A stretch of 11,345 nucleotides of DNA from Synergistales bacterium Syner_01 (GCA_001604435.1 LVBO01000256.1:1-11345), one strand, 5' to 3'. Shown: positions 1 to 7,324, counted from the stretch's first letter. Program-made: numbers and translations. Notes: generated from the letters alone by a model not told the origin.

Positions 1-851
1 CCAAACGACGGCTGCGACGTGTAGTAGCCGCCTTCCAGCGCGCGTCCGCCCATCTCGATCATCTCCTGGTTGTCCCAGCCGTCGCCGCCGAGAAAGACCG
101 CCTTGATGCCCAGTTCGCGAGCCTGACGGGCGATCAGCGCAACGTCCTTGTCGATCCAGGGAACAAGCAGCACGTCGGGCTCCGTGGTTCTGATCTTGCT
201 CAACTGGGCGCGATAGTCGTTGTCGCCGCCCCTGGCCTGCTCGGAAGCGACGATCTTCCCGCCGAGCTTCACGAACTCCTCCTCGAAGAAAGAGGCGAGA
301 CCGAGCGAATAGTCGGAGGCGATATCGGTAAGCACGGCGGCCTTATCGGCCTTTACGACATCGCGGGCGAGCGTCGCCAGCACGCGCCCTTGGAACGGAT
401 CGATGAAGCCGATGCGGAAGCTGTACTCCATCAGCTTTCCGGTTTCGTCGACGGTCACCCGAGGATTGGAGGCCGCAGTCGCGATAAGAGGAATCTTCCT
501 CGACGTGGCCACCGGAGCCATGGGTATGTTGCAGCTCGAAAAGTTCGTCCCGACGACCGCGATCACGCCCGAATCGAAGAGTCTTGCGAGGGCGTTCAGA
601 GAGTCCTCCGGTTTTCCCTTGCCGTCCATCCCGACGATCTCCAGTTTCTTACCGAGGACGCCGCCCTCCGCGTTCACCTTGTCGGCGGTCATCTTCATAC
701 CGTACAAACCCGCCTGTCCCCAGACGGCGGTATCGCCCGTCAGAGCACCGACGTATCCGATCTTGATCACATCTTCCGAAGCCGCTCCCGGAAGAGCGGA
801 CACGAGGAGCGACAACGCCATGAGACCTGCGACAACCAAATTTTTCTTCAT
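1..851 (-). CDS. ABC transporter periplasmic binding protein, branched-chain amino-acid (LivK) type, partial
   Basis: This is the first 283 codons of a type I periplasmic binding protein; the C-terminal part lies beyond the left edge. The protein starts MKKNLVVAGLMALSLLVSAL and has a signal peptide probably cut near GAAS/EDV. There is no lipobox Cys, so a free periplasmic protein is expected, as in a diderm. The mature start IKIGYVGALTGD, then GMKMTADKVNAEGG, VVGTNFSS and PLIATAASNP, is typical of Leu/Ile/Val or amide-binding proteins of the HAAT family. The start is fixed by AAGGAGGA at 859-866 on the minus strand, well spaced from ATG 851. Such proteins capture amino acids or related ligands for a LivHMGF-type permease, whose genes would be expected past the left edge. 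The ligand cannot be told from sequence. A SorC-type regulator lies upstream on the same strand but is separated by terminators. Confidence 0.92.
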   Translation of the reverse strand, partial: MKKNLVVAGLMALSLLVSALPGAASEDVIKIGYVGALTGDTAVWGQAGLYGMKMTADKVNAEGGVLGKKLEIVGMDGKGKPEDSLNALARLFDSGVIAVVGTNFSSCNIPMAPVATSRKIPLIATAASNPRVTVDETGKLMEYSFRIGFIDPFQGRVLATLARDVVKADKAAVLTDIASDYSLGLASFFEEEFVKLGGKIVASEQARGGDNDYRAQLSKIRTTEPDVLLVPWIDKDVALIARQARELGIKAVFLGGDGWDNQEMIEMGGRALEGGYYTSQPSF

Positions 852-885
852 GACAACTTCCTCCTTAAAAAATGATGATGGAACC

Positions 886-918
886 AAACGATCGTTTTTT
901 CCGGTCCGGATCGACCGG
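886..918. promoter_or_regulatory. Two adjacent palindromes upstream of the binding-protein gene
   Basis: A perfect 12-base palindrome AAACGATCGTTT (886-897) is followed by a second inverted repeat, CCGGTC - 6 bases - GACCGG (901-918). Both lie 35-67 bases upstream of the binding-protein ATG, within its 5' untranslated or promoter region. No T-run follows either on the minus strand, so they are not terminators. They could be an operator or a leader hairpin. Neither resembles the inverted repeat upstream of the neighbouring SorC-type gene. I could not find a convincing -35/-10 pair here, so the role is inference. Confidence 0.25.
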
Positions 919-1019
919 GACAAGCAACTTCAAACGCAGGCTTGCGCCTTGCCGTCTCTTCATCCTGAAACGCCCTGTACTCCCCCTTTCCCGAAGAATC
1001 CTCTGGAGAAACCGTCTCG

Positions 1020-1049
1020 GAAAACGCCGCGGGCCTCTTCGGCCCTCGG
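1020..1049 (-). terminator. Secondary hairpin downstream of the SorC-type regulator terminator
   Basis: Read on the minus strand, CCG-A-GGGCC, a GAAGA loop and GGCCC-G-CGG form eight base pairs around one A/G mismatch (1027-1049), followed by CGTTTTCC. It starts immediately after the U-tract of the stronger terminator at 1050-1098 and could act as a back-up. The short T-run makes it a weak terminator on its own. Confidence 0.4.
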
Positions 1050-1098
1050 GAAAAAAAGAACACGGCCGGCCCTCAGAGAAGGGCCTCCGCCGTGTTCT
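1050..1098 (-). terminator. Rho-independent terminator overlapping the 3' end of the SorC-type gene
   Basis: On the minus strand GAACACGGC (plus 1089-1097) pairs perfectly with GCCGTGTTC (plus 1058-1066). Inside it GGCCCT pairs with AGGGCC around a short loop, and seven Ts follow (plus 1051-1057). The left arm lies in the last codons of the regulator gene and the loop region holds its TGA stop (1073-1075). The terminator is therefore built partly from coding sequence. It should separate the regulator from the downstream binding-protein gene. Confidence 0.9.
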
Positions 1099-2005
1099 TG
1101 TCCGTTACCAGAATGTTCAGCACACCGCTCTTCAACGCTCCACGTATCGCGTCCACTTTCGAGCGCCCTCCCGCGACCGCGACCACGGAGGGGATCTTCC
1201 GCAAATCTTCCAAAGTGACGGCCGTCATCGTCACATCCTGGAACGCGGGACAGCACGCCTCGCCGTCCGCGTTGTAGAAGTTCAGACAGAGATCGCCGAC
1301 TGCGCCGGATTCGGCAAGCGCGCTCCTCCACTCCGGATCGACATACCCCTGCTGGAACAGCGTCGCCGTCTCCCCGATCTCGCCGATGCCCGCAAGCATG
1401 ATCGTGCACCGCTTCGCCGCCTCGAAAACGCCGGAGATCTTTGGATCTTCCAGCAACCCCCGCTTGACTTGCGGACTGACGACGATGGACGGGCAGAACA
1501 GCGCGAGAGGCTGCGTACCGAAACACTCGCCGAGCCTCCGCAGCAGTTCGAGGGCCTGCATATCCTCTCCGCCCATATTGAGGCATCCCGCAACCTGAAC
1601 TACCTGCGGACCGGAAATTGTGGACGGATGAAAATCGGAGACCAGAGAGAGCAGCGTTCTTCCCCATGAAATACCAAGGATGTCGCGAGGAGATATCAGA
1701 CGCTTCACGAGCTGCGCGCCCGCGCCTCCGAGCGTTCTGCTCACAGCCTGCTCCGAGGCGACCTCCACGATGCAGGCCTCCCTGAGCCCGTACTTTCGCT
1801 CCAGCGCGGACTCCAGCGCAGGACACCACGAGTAGGCCCCGTTGATGTATATCCGGACCACCCCGCTGCTTCTGGCCTCGGAAAGCATACGGCACACCTT
1901 CGACTTGGACAGACCGAGAAGCGACGCGATCTCGGTCTGCGACCTGTCTTCGATATAGTGCATGTTGGCGATCTTCGCAAGCAAACGCTCGTGTTCAAAA
2001 ACCAC
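1073..2005 (-). CDS. SorC/DeoR-type (sugar-binding domain) transcriptional regulator
   Basis: This 310-residue protein has the standard SorC-family layout and usual length. An N-terminal helix-turn-helix spans about residues 18-52 (SQTEIASLLGLSKSKVCRML is the core). A sugar-phosphate-isomerase-like ligand domain runs from about residue 60 to the end, with ILGISWGRTL at 109-118, MLAGIGEIGE in the middle and the C-terminal AVAGGRSKVDAIRGAL block. Family members bind a phosphorylated metabolite and repress or activate catabolic genes. The effector here is unknown. The start is GTG at 2005, preceded by AAAGGGG at suitable spacing; the first ATG in frame (residue 15) would cut off the start of the DNA-binding domain. 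The gene has its own promoter, a candidate operator in its leader and its own terminator, so it looks monocistronic and possibly autoregulated. Its neighbours are an amino-acid-type binding protein and a CTERM protein, an unusual setting for a sugar-type regulator, so its targets may lie outside the window. Confidence 0.9.
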   Translation of the reverse strand: MVFEHERLLAKIANMHYIEDRSQTEIASLLGLSKSKVCRMLSEARSSGVVRIYINGAYSWCPALESALERKYGLREACIVEVASEQAVSRTLGGAGAQLVKRLISPRDILGISWGRTLLSLVSDFHPSTISGPQVVQVAGCLNMGGEDMQALELLRRLGECFGTQPLALFCPSIVVSPQVKRGLLEDPKISGVFEAAKRCTIMLAGIGEIGETATLFQQGYVDPEWRSALAESGAVGDLCLNFYNADGEACCPAFQDVTMTAVTLEDLRKIPSVVAVAGGRSKVDAIRGALKSGVLNILVTDKNTAEALL

Positions 2006-2053
2006 TGCCGCACCCCTTTCTCATCCTGAAGGGATAAAGGATGGCCCAAATGA

Positions 2054-2074
2054 AATTTATTGCAGCAATGAAAT
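2054..2074. promoter_or_regulatory. Candidate operator of the SorC-type regulator
   Basis: The perfect inverted repeat ATTGC-A-GCAAT (2059-2069) extends to ten-base arms with eight matches (AATTTATTGC / GCAATGAAAT, centre 2064). It lies about 15-35 bases downstream of the -10 box of the regulator promoter, inside the leader, where a bound protein would block transcription. SorC-family proteins commonly regulate themselves, so autorepression is a reasonable inference. No second copy was seen elsewhere in the window. Confidence 0.45.
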
Positions 2075-2088
2075 CTTTTTCAAGGAAA

Positions 2089-2117
2089 ACGTTATCATAT
2101 TTTTCAGACGCTGTCAA
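2089..2117 (-). promoter_or_regulatory. Sigma-70 type promoter of the SorC-type regulator
   Basis: On the minus strand a perfect TTGACA (plus 2112-2117) is followed by a 17-base spacer and TAACGT (plus 2089-2094), a partial match to the -10 consensus. A/T-rich tracts upstream (about 2120-2155) could act as an UP element. It is placed to transcribe the regulator gene starting at 2005 with a leader of roughly 75 bases. Confidence 0.6.
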
Positions 2118-2183
2118 CGAGCGTTTTTCATTCGTAATTTTTCCTGTTATTCAAAGGGCTTCGGGGGATGTACCGGGAGGGAA

Positions 2184-2214
2184 GAAAAAATGCCGGAGGG
2201 AGCGCCTCCGGCAT
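2184..2214 (-). terminator. Rho-independent terminator of the Synergist-CTERM gene
   Basis: A perfect 10-bp stem, ATGCCGGAGG (2190-2199) with CCTCCGGCAT (2205-2214), has a five-base loop and is followed on the minus strand by six Ts (plus 2185-2190). It lies 47 bases past the stop codon of the CTERM protein and insulates the downstream regulator. Confidence 0.92.
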
Positions 2215-2260
2215 GCGATATCAAGAACTCTCCGCCCGCTTTCCGCGGCGGTTCGTTTTT

Positions 2261-3853
2261 CTATACGTCCTTGCGCCTCGCTGCGAGAACAAAGAGAGGC
2301 AGAACCAACAGCAGCGCGAACGGCGCGGCGCCGAGCGAACATCCACCGCCACCGCCGCCTCCGGTCGAGTAGGGAGTGATCGTAAAGCTCGTCTCCGTGC
2401 CCGGCACGAGCGCTCCGTGGCTGTCGAACGCCTCGACGCGAACCGTCCACGGTTTGCTGAAGGTCGCCGGTACCGGGATGTCGTGCCGGAATTCGTAGAT
2501 GGACGGATTGGTGTTGATACCGTTTCGGGTCAGTTCGACACGCTTGGCGTCGAAGACGAGTATCTCCCGCGTACCGTCGAGCAGCGTGTAGCGTACCGTC
2601 GCGATCCTGTTTTTCATCGTATAGGTTCCGTCGTCGTTGGCGACCACGTCGTCAAGGGCGGGCTGGATGGGTTTCACCACGCCGAAGAGGCTGAGCAGCT
2701 GCTTCGGCTTCACCGCGACGCCGTCGGTCACGTTCCAGTCCACCGTCTTGTCGGCAAGCTCGGGGGAGTAGACGTAGTCGGAGGGCTCGATTTCACTCTG
2801 TCCGTCGCCGCGAATTTCCGCACGGACAAAAATAAGCCGTCTCCCCTCGGGGAAGGAGACGATCGTCCCCGCCTTCGAGGCCGCCTGGCCGTTGCCGGGA
2901 TTGTAGCTGAGCACGACCTCCCCGATGTCGTAGTGATACCAGATGACAGAATTGGACCCGAGCCTGCCCGCATAGGCCAGCCCGCCGAGTTCGACGGATT
3001 GCGTTGTCGATGTCCCGTGAATATTGTACACAACAGCCCTGATCGTGCCGTTCATGTACTCCAGCAGATCGTTCGGACGCCAGCGCCGCACGATCTCGTA
3101 GAAGAGCGTGCCCGGAATGCCGCCGTGGGGAAGCTTCGAGGCGTCCCAATAGCCGGGGAACAGATCGGTATAGATGTGCGAGTTGTTCTTCTTCGCGAAG
3201 GCCGTTACATTCTCCATGTGCTTTTCGGGAGAGAATCGAGAGATAACCTTGTCGGGCACGCTGCCGAACGTCAGGGGAACGCTCGCCGCGGCAAGCTCGA
3301 CGCCTGCTCCGCCGACTGCCGTCGCCTTGAGCGTGTACGCGCCCTCCTCCAGATCGCGCGTGTAGATGGCCGCGTAGTTGGTGTCGAAAGACTTCGTATG
3401 GCCGCCCTGAATGAGCGCGGCTGCGTAGTGGCGTGTCACCACGGCCTTTATGGGCGCTTCGTAAAAAGAAGCGGTCCGAGCCGGGTCATACACCAGGTCG
3501 GGAGGCGGCGAAGCAAGAATGTCCAACGCGGTTCCCGGAGTCCATCCGTGCGGATAGCTGGTCATGATGGCGTTCAACGGCGTCAACCCCGTTCCGTCGT
3601 CCACCGTGCTCGTTACCGTGCGCAGCGGGGCGAGCACCCCATCGCGGTACAGCTCGAAACGGACGTTGAAGGGTTCCTGCTCGGGGTTTTTCCCCGCGCG
3701 GTCAATGGAGACGATCGCGTAGAAGTCGCGCCCGGGGGCGAGAATGCGGGAGTTCTCCGACGGAGCGGTCACGGAGAGCGTGACGGCCTCCGCGTCGGGA
3801 AGTCCCAGCAGCAGGGAAACGCACAGGGAGAAAAGCAACATGAAGCGTCGCAT
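2261..3853 (-). CDS. Secreted protein of unknown function with Synergist-CTERM sorting signal
   Basis: This 530-residue protein has a signal peptide at the start (MRRFMLLFSLCVSLLLGLPD, likely cut after AEA near residue 23). It ends with a tripartite sorting signal: seven glycines (498-504), Cys505, a hydrophobic stretch (SLGAAPFALLLVLPLFVLAA) and a basic tail RRKDV. This matches the Synergist-CTERM class, in which the tail is thought to be removed by a dedicated intramembrane protease and the protein kept at the cell surface, perhaps through the Cys. I do not recognise the 470-residue body. It is rich in beta-strand-like sequence: the first part (VTLSVTAPSENSRI) resembles an Ig-like or cadherin-like module, and the last part (WTVRVEAFDSHGALVPG) resembles another beta-sandwich. 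No enzyme motif was found. ATG 3853 was chosen because it directly precedes the signal peptide; GGAAAGGG lies about 12 bases upstream, a rather long spacing. The frame stays open further upstream to 4162 without a ribosome binding site. ATG 3841 is an alternative start. It is transcribed alone. Confidence 0.85.
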   Translation of the reverse strand: MRRFMLLFSLCVSLLLGLPDAEAVTLSVTAPSENSRILAPGRDFYAIVSIDRAGKNPEQEPFNVRFELYRDGVLAPLRTVTSTVDDGTGLTPLNAIMTSYPHGWTPGTALDILASPPPDLVYDPARTASFYEAPIKAVVTRHYAAALIQGGHTKSFDTNYAAIYTRDLEEGAYTLKATAVGGAGVELAAASVPLTFGSVPDKVISRFSPEKHMENVTAFAKKNNSHIYTDLFPGYWDASKLPHGGIPGTLFYEIVRRWRPNDLLEYMNGTIRAVVYNIHGTSTTQSVELGGLAYAGRLGSNSVIWYHYDIGEVVLSYNPGNGQAASKAGTIVSFPEGRRLIFVRAEIRGDGQSEIEPSDYVYSPELADKTVDWNVTDGVAVKPKQLLSLFGVVKPIQPALDDVVANDDGTYTMKNRIATVRYTLLDGTREILVFDAKRVELTRNGINTNPSIYEFRHDIPVPATFSKPWTVRVEAFDSHGALVPGTETSFTITPYSTGGGGGGGCSLGAAPFALLLVLPLFVLAARRKDV

Positions 3854-3899
3854 GAAAACAACACACCCTTTCCAAGAATAATGAGAGTCACCGGAGGAA

Positions 3900-3905
3900 A
3901 TCATA
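3900..3905 (-). promoter_or_regulatory. Possible extended -10 box for the CTERM gene
   Basis: On the minus strand TGGTATGAT (-10 TATGAT with an upstream TGn) lies about 47 bases before the CTERM start codon. No good -35 is present at 17 bases, so only an extended -10 promoter is possible. This is the best candidate in the 228-base divergent region 3854-4081. I found no convincing promoter for the plus-strand gene there. Confidence 0.35.
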
Positions 3906-4081
3906 CCATCAAGGGGGCGCTTCGTCTTCGTCTTTCGTACCGTCCTCGCCGGGACCTTCCGTCCGCGCTTCTTTTCCGGTATCATGGCGGGAACGCCGCC
4001 GAACCAAGGGGCGGGGGGAGGCGAAGCCGCAAACCAAGCCGACGCTCCGCTCTCCTTCGGATGCACGGAAAGGGAAAAACG

Positions 4082-5473
4082 ATGACATACAGATGCAATA
4101 AGAAAATCTGTACCCGCTGCGGCGCATGTTCCGGACTCGGCGTGACCGCCAAGCCGGTCCAAACGCTTACGTCGCCGCTTGCTTTCGGTGAAGAGGCGTC
4201 GTCCCGAGCATTTTCGGCGGCGATCGACCTGGGGACGACCACGCTCGCATGCTATCTCGCGGGTGTTCCCGATGGACGCGTTCTCGGCGCTGGGTCGGCG
4301 AGAAATCCGCAGGCTTCCCGGGGGCCGGACGTCGTCTCAAGGATCGTCCGCGCATCGGAGAGTCCACAGGCGCTGCAGGAGCTTTCGGACGTCGTGCGGA
4401 ATCACATCGGCGCGCTCGCGGCGAATCTCGCCGGGGACGCCGGGCTCGACGTGCGCAACTGCCGCGAAATCGCCGTGGCCGGCAACAGCGTCATGGAGCT
4501 GCTCTTCCTGGGCATATCGCCGGAAACGCTGGGAAGCGCCCCGTTCGCGCTCCCGGCGCGAAGCTTCGCCCCCCTGAGCGTGGAGGAACTCGGAATCCCG
4601 TTCCTGCCGCCGGAGACGCCGGTGCACATCTTCCCCCTGATCGACGGATTCGTCGGCGGCGATACGACGGCGCTGCTCTACGAAATCACGGAAGCGGCCG
4701 TCCTCTCGGAAACTCAGGCGCTGACGAGGCTGGTCATCGACTTCGGGACGAACGGCGAAATCGCGCTCATCCACGGGGGGAGGATCGTCGCCTGCTCCAC
4801 CGCCGCAGGTCCCGCGTTCGAAGGCGCGAGCGTCCGCCAAGGGATGCCCGCGCTCCCCGGCGCGGTCTGCGCCGTCGTCTCCGATGGAGGGACGACCTAC
4901 TGCCGCACGGTGACCAACAAGCCTGCCATGGGTCTCTGCGGCAGCGGGCTTGTCGATGCCGTCGCGCTGCTTTTGCGGGAGGGCGTGCTCAACGAAGACG
5001 GCGCTATGAAAGCTCGGCCGGCGTCTCCCTTCGCCCGCCGCATTCATGGAGAGGGGGCGGAGCTGCGCTGCGTCCTCTGCGAATCGGAGGCCGGAGATGT
5101 GGCGCTCTACCAGAGCGATGTACGGCAGTTCCAGCTTGCGAAGGGAGCCGTTCAGGCGGGGATCGAACTGCTGCTGTCGCACTGCGGCGTCGCCTGGGAG
5201 GAGATCGGCGAGTGCGTGCTTGCGGGAGCTTTCGGCAACGCCATCCGGCACGAATCGCTGCTGGAGACGGGCGTGCTGCGCGGCCTTCTCCGCGACAAAA
5301 TACGCTCCGCGGGAAACGGCGCGGGGATGGGCATCGTCCGCATGCTCGGCGCCGGAGCGAGCGGCCGCCGGAGGGTGCATCGTATAGCGGAGTCGGCGGG
5401 GCATCTCCGCCTCGAATCAGCTCCGGAGTTCCAGCCTCGCTTCCTGGAGGCCATGCGCCTCGCGCCCCGCTGA
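4082..5473 (+). CDS. ASKHA-domain (DUF4445) protein, RACo-like corrinoid-protein reactivator with short Cys-rich N-terminus
   Basis: This 463-residue protein has the ASKHA ATPase domain of the DUF4445 family, which includes RACo and RamA, enzymes that use ATP to drive reductive reactivation of Co(II) corrinoid proteins. Visible motifs are the phosphate-1 loop AIDLGTTTLA (47-56), AVAGNSVM (131-138), GFVGGDTTA (189-197), phosphate-2 VIDFGTNGEIAL (218-229), STAAGPAFEG (239-248), GLCGSGLVDAV (284-294), QSDVRQFQLAKGAV (344-357), VLAGAFGNAI (379-388) and the C-terminal PEFQPRFLEAM. RACo-type proteins normally carry a [2Fe-2S] ferredoxin domain and linkers before this. Here only about 45 residues precede the ASKHA domain, with cysteines at 5, 10, 13 and 16 (CX4CX2CX2C), a possible Fe-S or metal site. 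ATG 4082 was chosen because AAAGGG lies seven bases upstream; ATG 4061 is in frame but has no ribosome binding site. The frame is open much further upstream, but that part is antisense to the CTERM gene. No corrinoid methyltransferase lies nearby, so the partner is unknown. Confidence 0.85.
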   Translation: MTYRCNKKICTRCGACSGLGVTAKPVQTLTSPLAFGEEASSRAFSAAIDLGTTTLACYLAGVPDGRVLGAGSARNPQASRGPDVVSRIVRASESPQALQELSDVVRNHIGALAANLAGDAGLDVRNCREIAVAGNSVMELLFLGISPETLGSAPFALPARSFAPLSVEELGIPFLPPETPVHIFPLIDGFVGGDTTALLYEITEAAVLSETQALTRLVIDFGTNGEIALIHGGRIVACSTAAGPAFEGASVRQGMPALPGAVCAVVSDGGTTYCRTVTNKPAMGLCGSGLVDAVALLLREGVLNEDGAMKARPASPFARRIHGEGAELRCVLCESEAGDVALYQSDVRQFQLAKGAVQAGIELLLSHCGVAWEEIGECVLAGAFGNAIRHESLLETGVLRGLLRDKIRSAGNGAGMGIVRMLGAGASGRRRVHRIAESAGHLRLESAPEFQPRFLEAMRLAPR

Positions 5474-5484
5474 ACGAAGCCGAA

Positions 5485-5536
5485 CGTCGAACGACCTCCT
5501 CCGGGAAGAGTATTCCTCGGAGGAGATCGTTCGACG
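5485..5536. terminator. Long hairpin between convergent genes, probable bidirectional terminator
   Basis: The two 19-base arms (5485-5503 and 5518-5536) are reverse complements at 18 of 19 positions. The sequence between them folds further (GGAA 5504-5507 with TTCC 5513-5516) around a five-base loop. The hairpin lies 11 bases past the ASKHA stop and 9 bases past the adenine deaminase stop. Neither side has a T-run directly after the stem, so it is not a canonical intrinsic terminator. It may stop transcription with Rho or protect both mRNA ends. Confidence 0.65.
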
Positions 5537-5545
5537 CTCGGGAAC

Positions 5546-7324
5546 TTACTCCTCGACGAACAGCGGCGCCAGTTTCTGCGCGTTCACATCGACGATGCCG
5601 AGATCCGTAACCTTCCCCTCCGGAATCACAGGCAGCGTGAGCGAGACGATCCGCATCACCGGATTTTTCGTCTCCACCCCCAGAGAACGCAGGGCGGCCT
5701 TCATAACGTTCACCTGCTTCACCAGCGGTTCGCACGGCAACGTCGAAAGAAGTCCGAAGACCGGCAGAGGCAGGCGCCCGATTACCTTCCCGTCCTTCGC
5801 CGCACAGTGTCCTCCTCCCGACTCGGCAAGCGCCGAGATAGCGACGAGCGCGTTTTCAGGGGTATCGTACACGACGGCGAGGTTGTGGCTATCGTGCGCC
5901 ACCGTGCTCGCGACCGCGCCTTCCCGCGAGCCGAAGGCGCGTACCAGCGCCACCGCCAGATTTCCCCTGCCGTACCGGTTCAGCACCGCGGCATATTTAA
6001 GATCGGAGTCGTGGGAGATGTCGAGGAAGCCCTCCTTCACCGGGATATCTTCAACAGCGATACGCGTAAATGCGGACTGAGGAGAGTCGTACACCACGAC
6101 CCGCACCCGGGCGGATTCACCCTTCGCAGAAATACGCAGCTCTTCGGCGGAGGGTATACGGACATTCACCGTGTTCCTCCGCTCGACGTCGAAGGCACGC
6201 TCCGGCAAAGAGACCAGCAGACGACCGCGTTCCGCGACGAGCCGCCCTCCGAAGAAGACCGCGCTCGGTTTCGGCGCCGCCGGATCGGGCACGATCTGCA
6301 GATCGGCGACCCACCCCGGCGCCACCGCCCCCAGGTTGCGTATTCCCAGTTCGCGCGCGACGTTCAGCGTACCGCATACGATCGCCTGCGCAGGAGAAAG
6401 TCCGGCCTTCGCCGCGCGTGCGACTACGTAATTCATATGCCCCTGCGAAACGAGATCCTCCGGCTCCCTATCGTCCGTGCACAGCGTCAAGTTCGTCAGA
6501 AAAGAAAAGTCCTTCACCGCGCCGACGAGCGTCTCGACGTTCGTCGTGACCGAGCCTTCGCGGGCGTCGACGAACATTCCCAGACGCAACTTCTCCCGAG
6601 CCTCCGGAGCCGTTCTCGATTCGTGGTCGCTCTCTATTCCGGAAGCGAGATAACCGTTCAGCCGTCTGCCGGAGAGAAACGGGGCGTGCCCCTGAAGAAA
6701 GACCCCTCTTCCACGTCCGATGTCGAGAATCCTCTCCATCCGCTCCGAATGCCCCAGAACGCCCTCGTAATCCATAATCTCGGCGATACCCGGCACGCCT
6801 TCGATGTTCAGCAGCTCCTCCATCTCCTCCGGGCCGAAGACGGCCCCCGCATGTTCCAGTCCGACGACGGCGGGAACGCAGGAGGGAGCGAGGATATACA
6901 CGCGCAGCGGCAGACCTTTCGACGCCTCGGCCATGTAGCGCACCGCCTCCACGCCGCCGACGTTCGCAACCTCGTGGGGGTCGGTGATGATGGTGGTCGT
7001 TCCTTGCGGCACGACTGCCGCCGCCATGTTCATCGGGGTCACCATGCTGCTTTCGATGTGGACGTGCGCATCGATGAAGCCGGGAATAAGATACTCTCCC
7101 CGTCCATCGTACTCTTCAACGCCCTCTATCGAAAAAGAGAGCCCTTCGCCGTCGGGATCGGCGCTCACGCATGCGATGAAGCCGTCCTTCACGCCGACTT
7201 CCGCCCCGTAGACTTCTCCGGTGAAGACATTGAGCATCTTGACGTTCCGTACGACGAGGTCGCAGGGGATCCGCCCGAGCGCCGCGTCGACGAGCGCGCG
7301 GCGCTCCTTCGGCTCGATTTTCAT
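5546..7324 (-). CDS. ade: Adenine deaminase (adenine aminohydrolase)
   Basis: This 592-residue protein has the full length and motif order of the bacterial Ade family in the amidohydrolase superfamily. The reaction is adenine + H2O to hypoxanthine + NH3 in the cytoplasm, needing a di-metal (Fe or Mn) centre. Metal and active-site motifs seen are PGFIDAHVHIESS (81-93; His87, His89), TDPHEVANV (114-122), QGHAP (211-215), SDHES (232-236) and CTDD (282-285). The C-terminal half has the typical VASTVAHDSHNL and GGGHCA segments of the family. ATG 7324 starts 10 bases after the stop of the NCS2 permease gene, so the two form an operon. GGAG directly abuts the ATG and AGGG (overlapping the preceding stop) lies eight bases upstream, so translation may be coupled to the permease. 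The gene order fits uptake of a purine base followed by deamination, for salvage or as a nitrogen source. Confidence 0.97.
   Translation of the reverse strand: MKIEPKERRALVDAALGRIPCDLVVRNVKMLNVFTGEVYGAEVGVKDGFIACVSADPDGEGLSFSIEGVEEYDGRGEYLIPGFIDAHVHIESSMVTPMNMAAAVVPQGTTTIITDPHEVANVGGVEAVRYMAEASKGLPLRVYILAPSCVPAVVGLEHAGAVFGPEEMEELLNIEGVPGIAEIMDYEGVLGHSERMERILDIGRGRGVFLQGHAPFLSGRRLNGYLASGIESDHESRTAPEAREKLRLGMFVDAREGSVTTNVETLVGAVKDFSFLTNLTLCTDDREPEDLVSQGHMNYVVARAAKAGLSPAQAIVCGTLNVARELGIRNLGAVAPGWVADLQIVPDPAAPKPSAVFFGGRLVAERGRLLVSLPERAFDVERRNTVNVRIPSAEELRISAKGESARVRVVVYDSPQSAFTRIAVEDIPVKEGFLDISHDSDLKYAAVLNRYGRGNLAVALVRAFGSREGAVASTVAHDSHNLAVVYDTPENALVAISALAESGGGHCAAKDGKVIGRLPLPVFGLLSTLPCEPLVKQVNVMKAALRSLGVETKNPVMRIVSLTLPVIPEGKVTDLGIVDVNAQKLAPLFVEE

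Noticed and set aside
390..1669. Several plus-strand frames of 160-270 codons opposite the binding protein and the regulator.
   Set aside because: They are shadows of the minus-strand genes and cross the terminator and promoter elements between them.
2168..4081. A very long open frame on the plus strand running through the CTERM gene region into the ASKHA gene (over 630 extra codons).
   Set aside because: It is antisense to the CTERM gene, which has a signal peptide, sorting tail and terminator. Its translation is Arg/Gly/Val-rich and low in recognisable motifs, typical of the shadow of a GC-rich gene. The ASKHA gene has a proper ribosome binding site at 4082.
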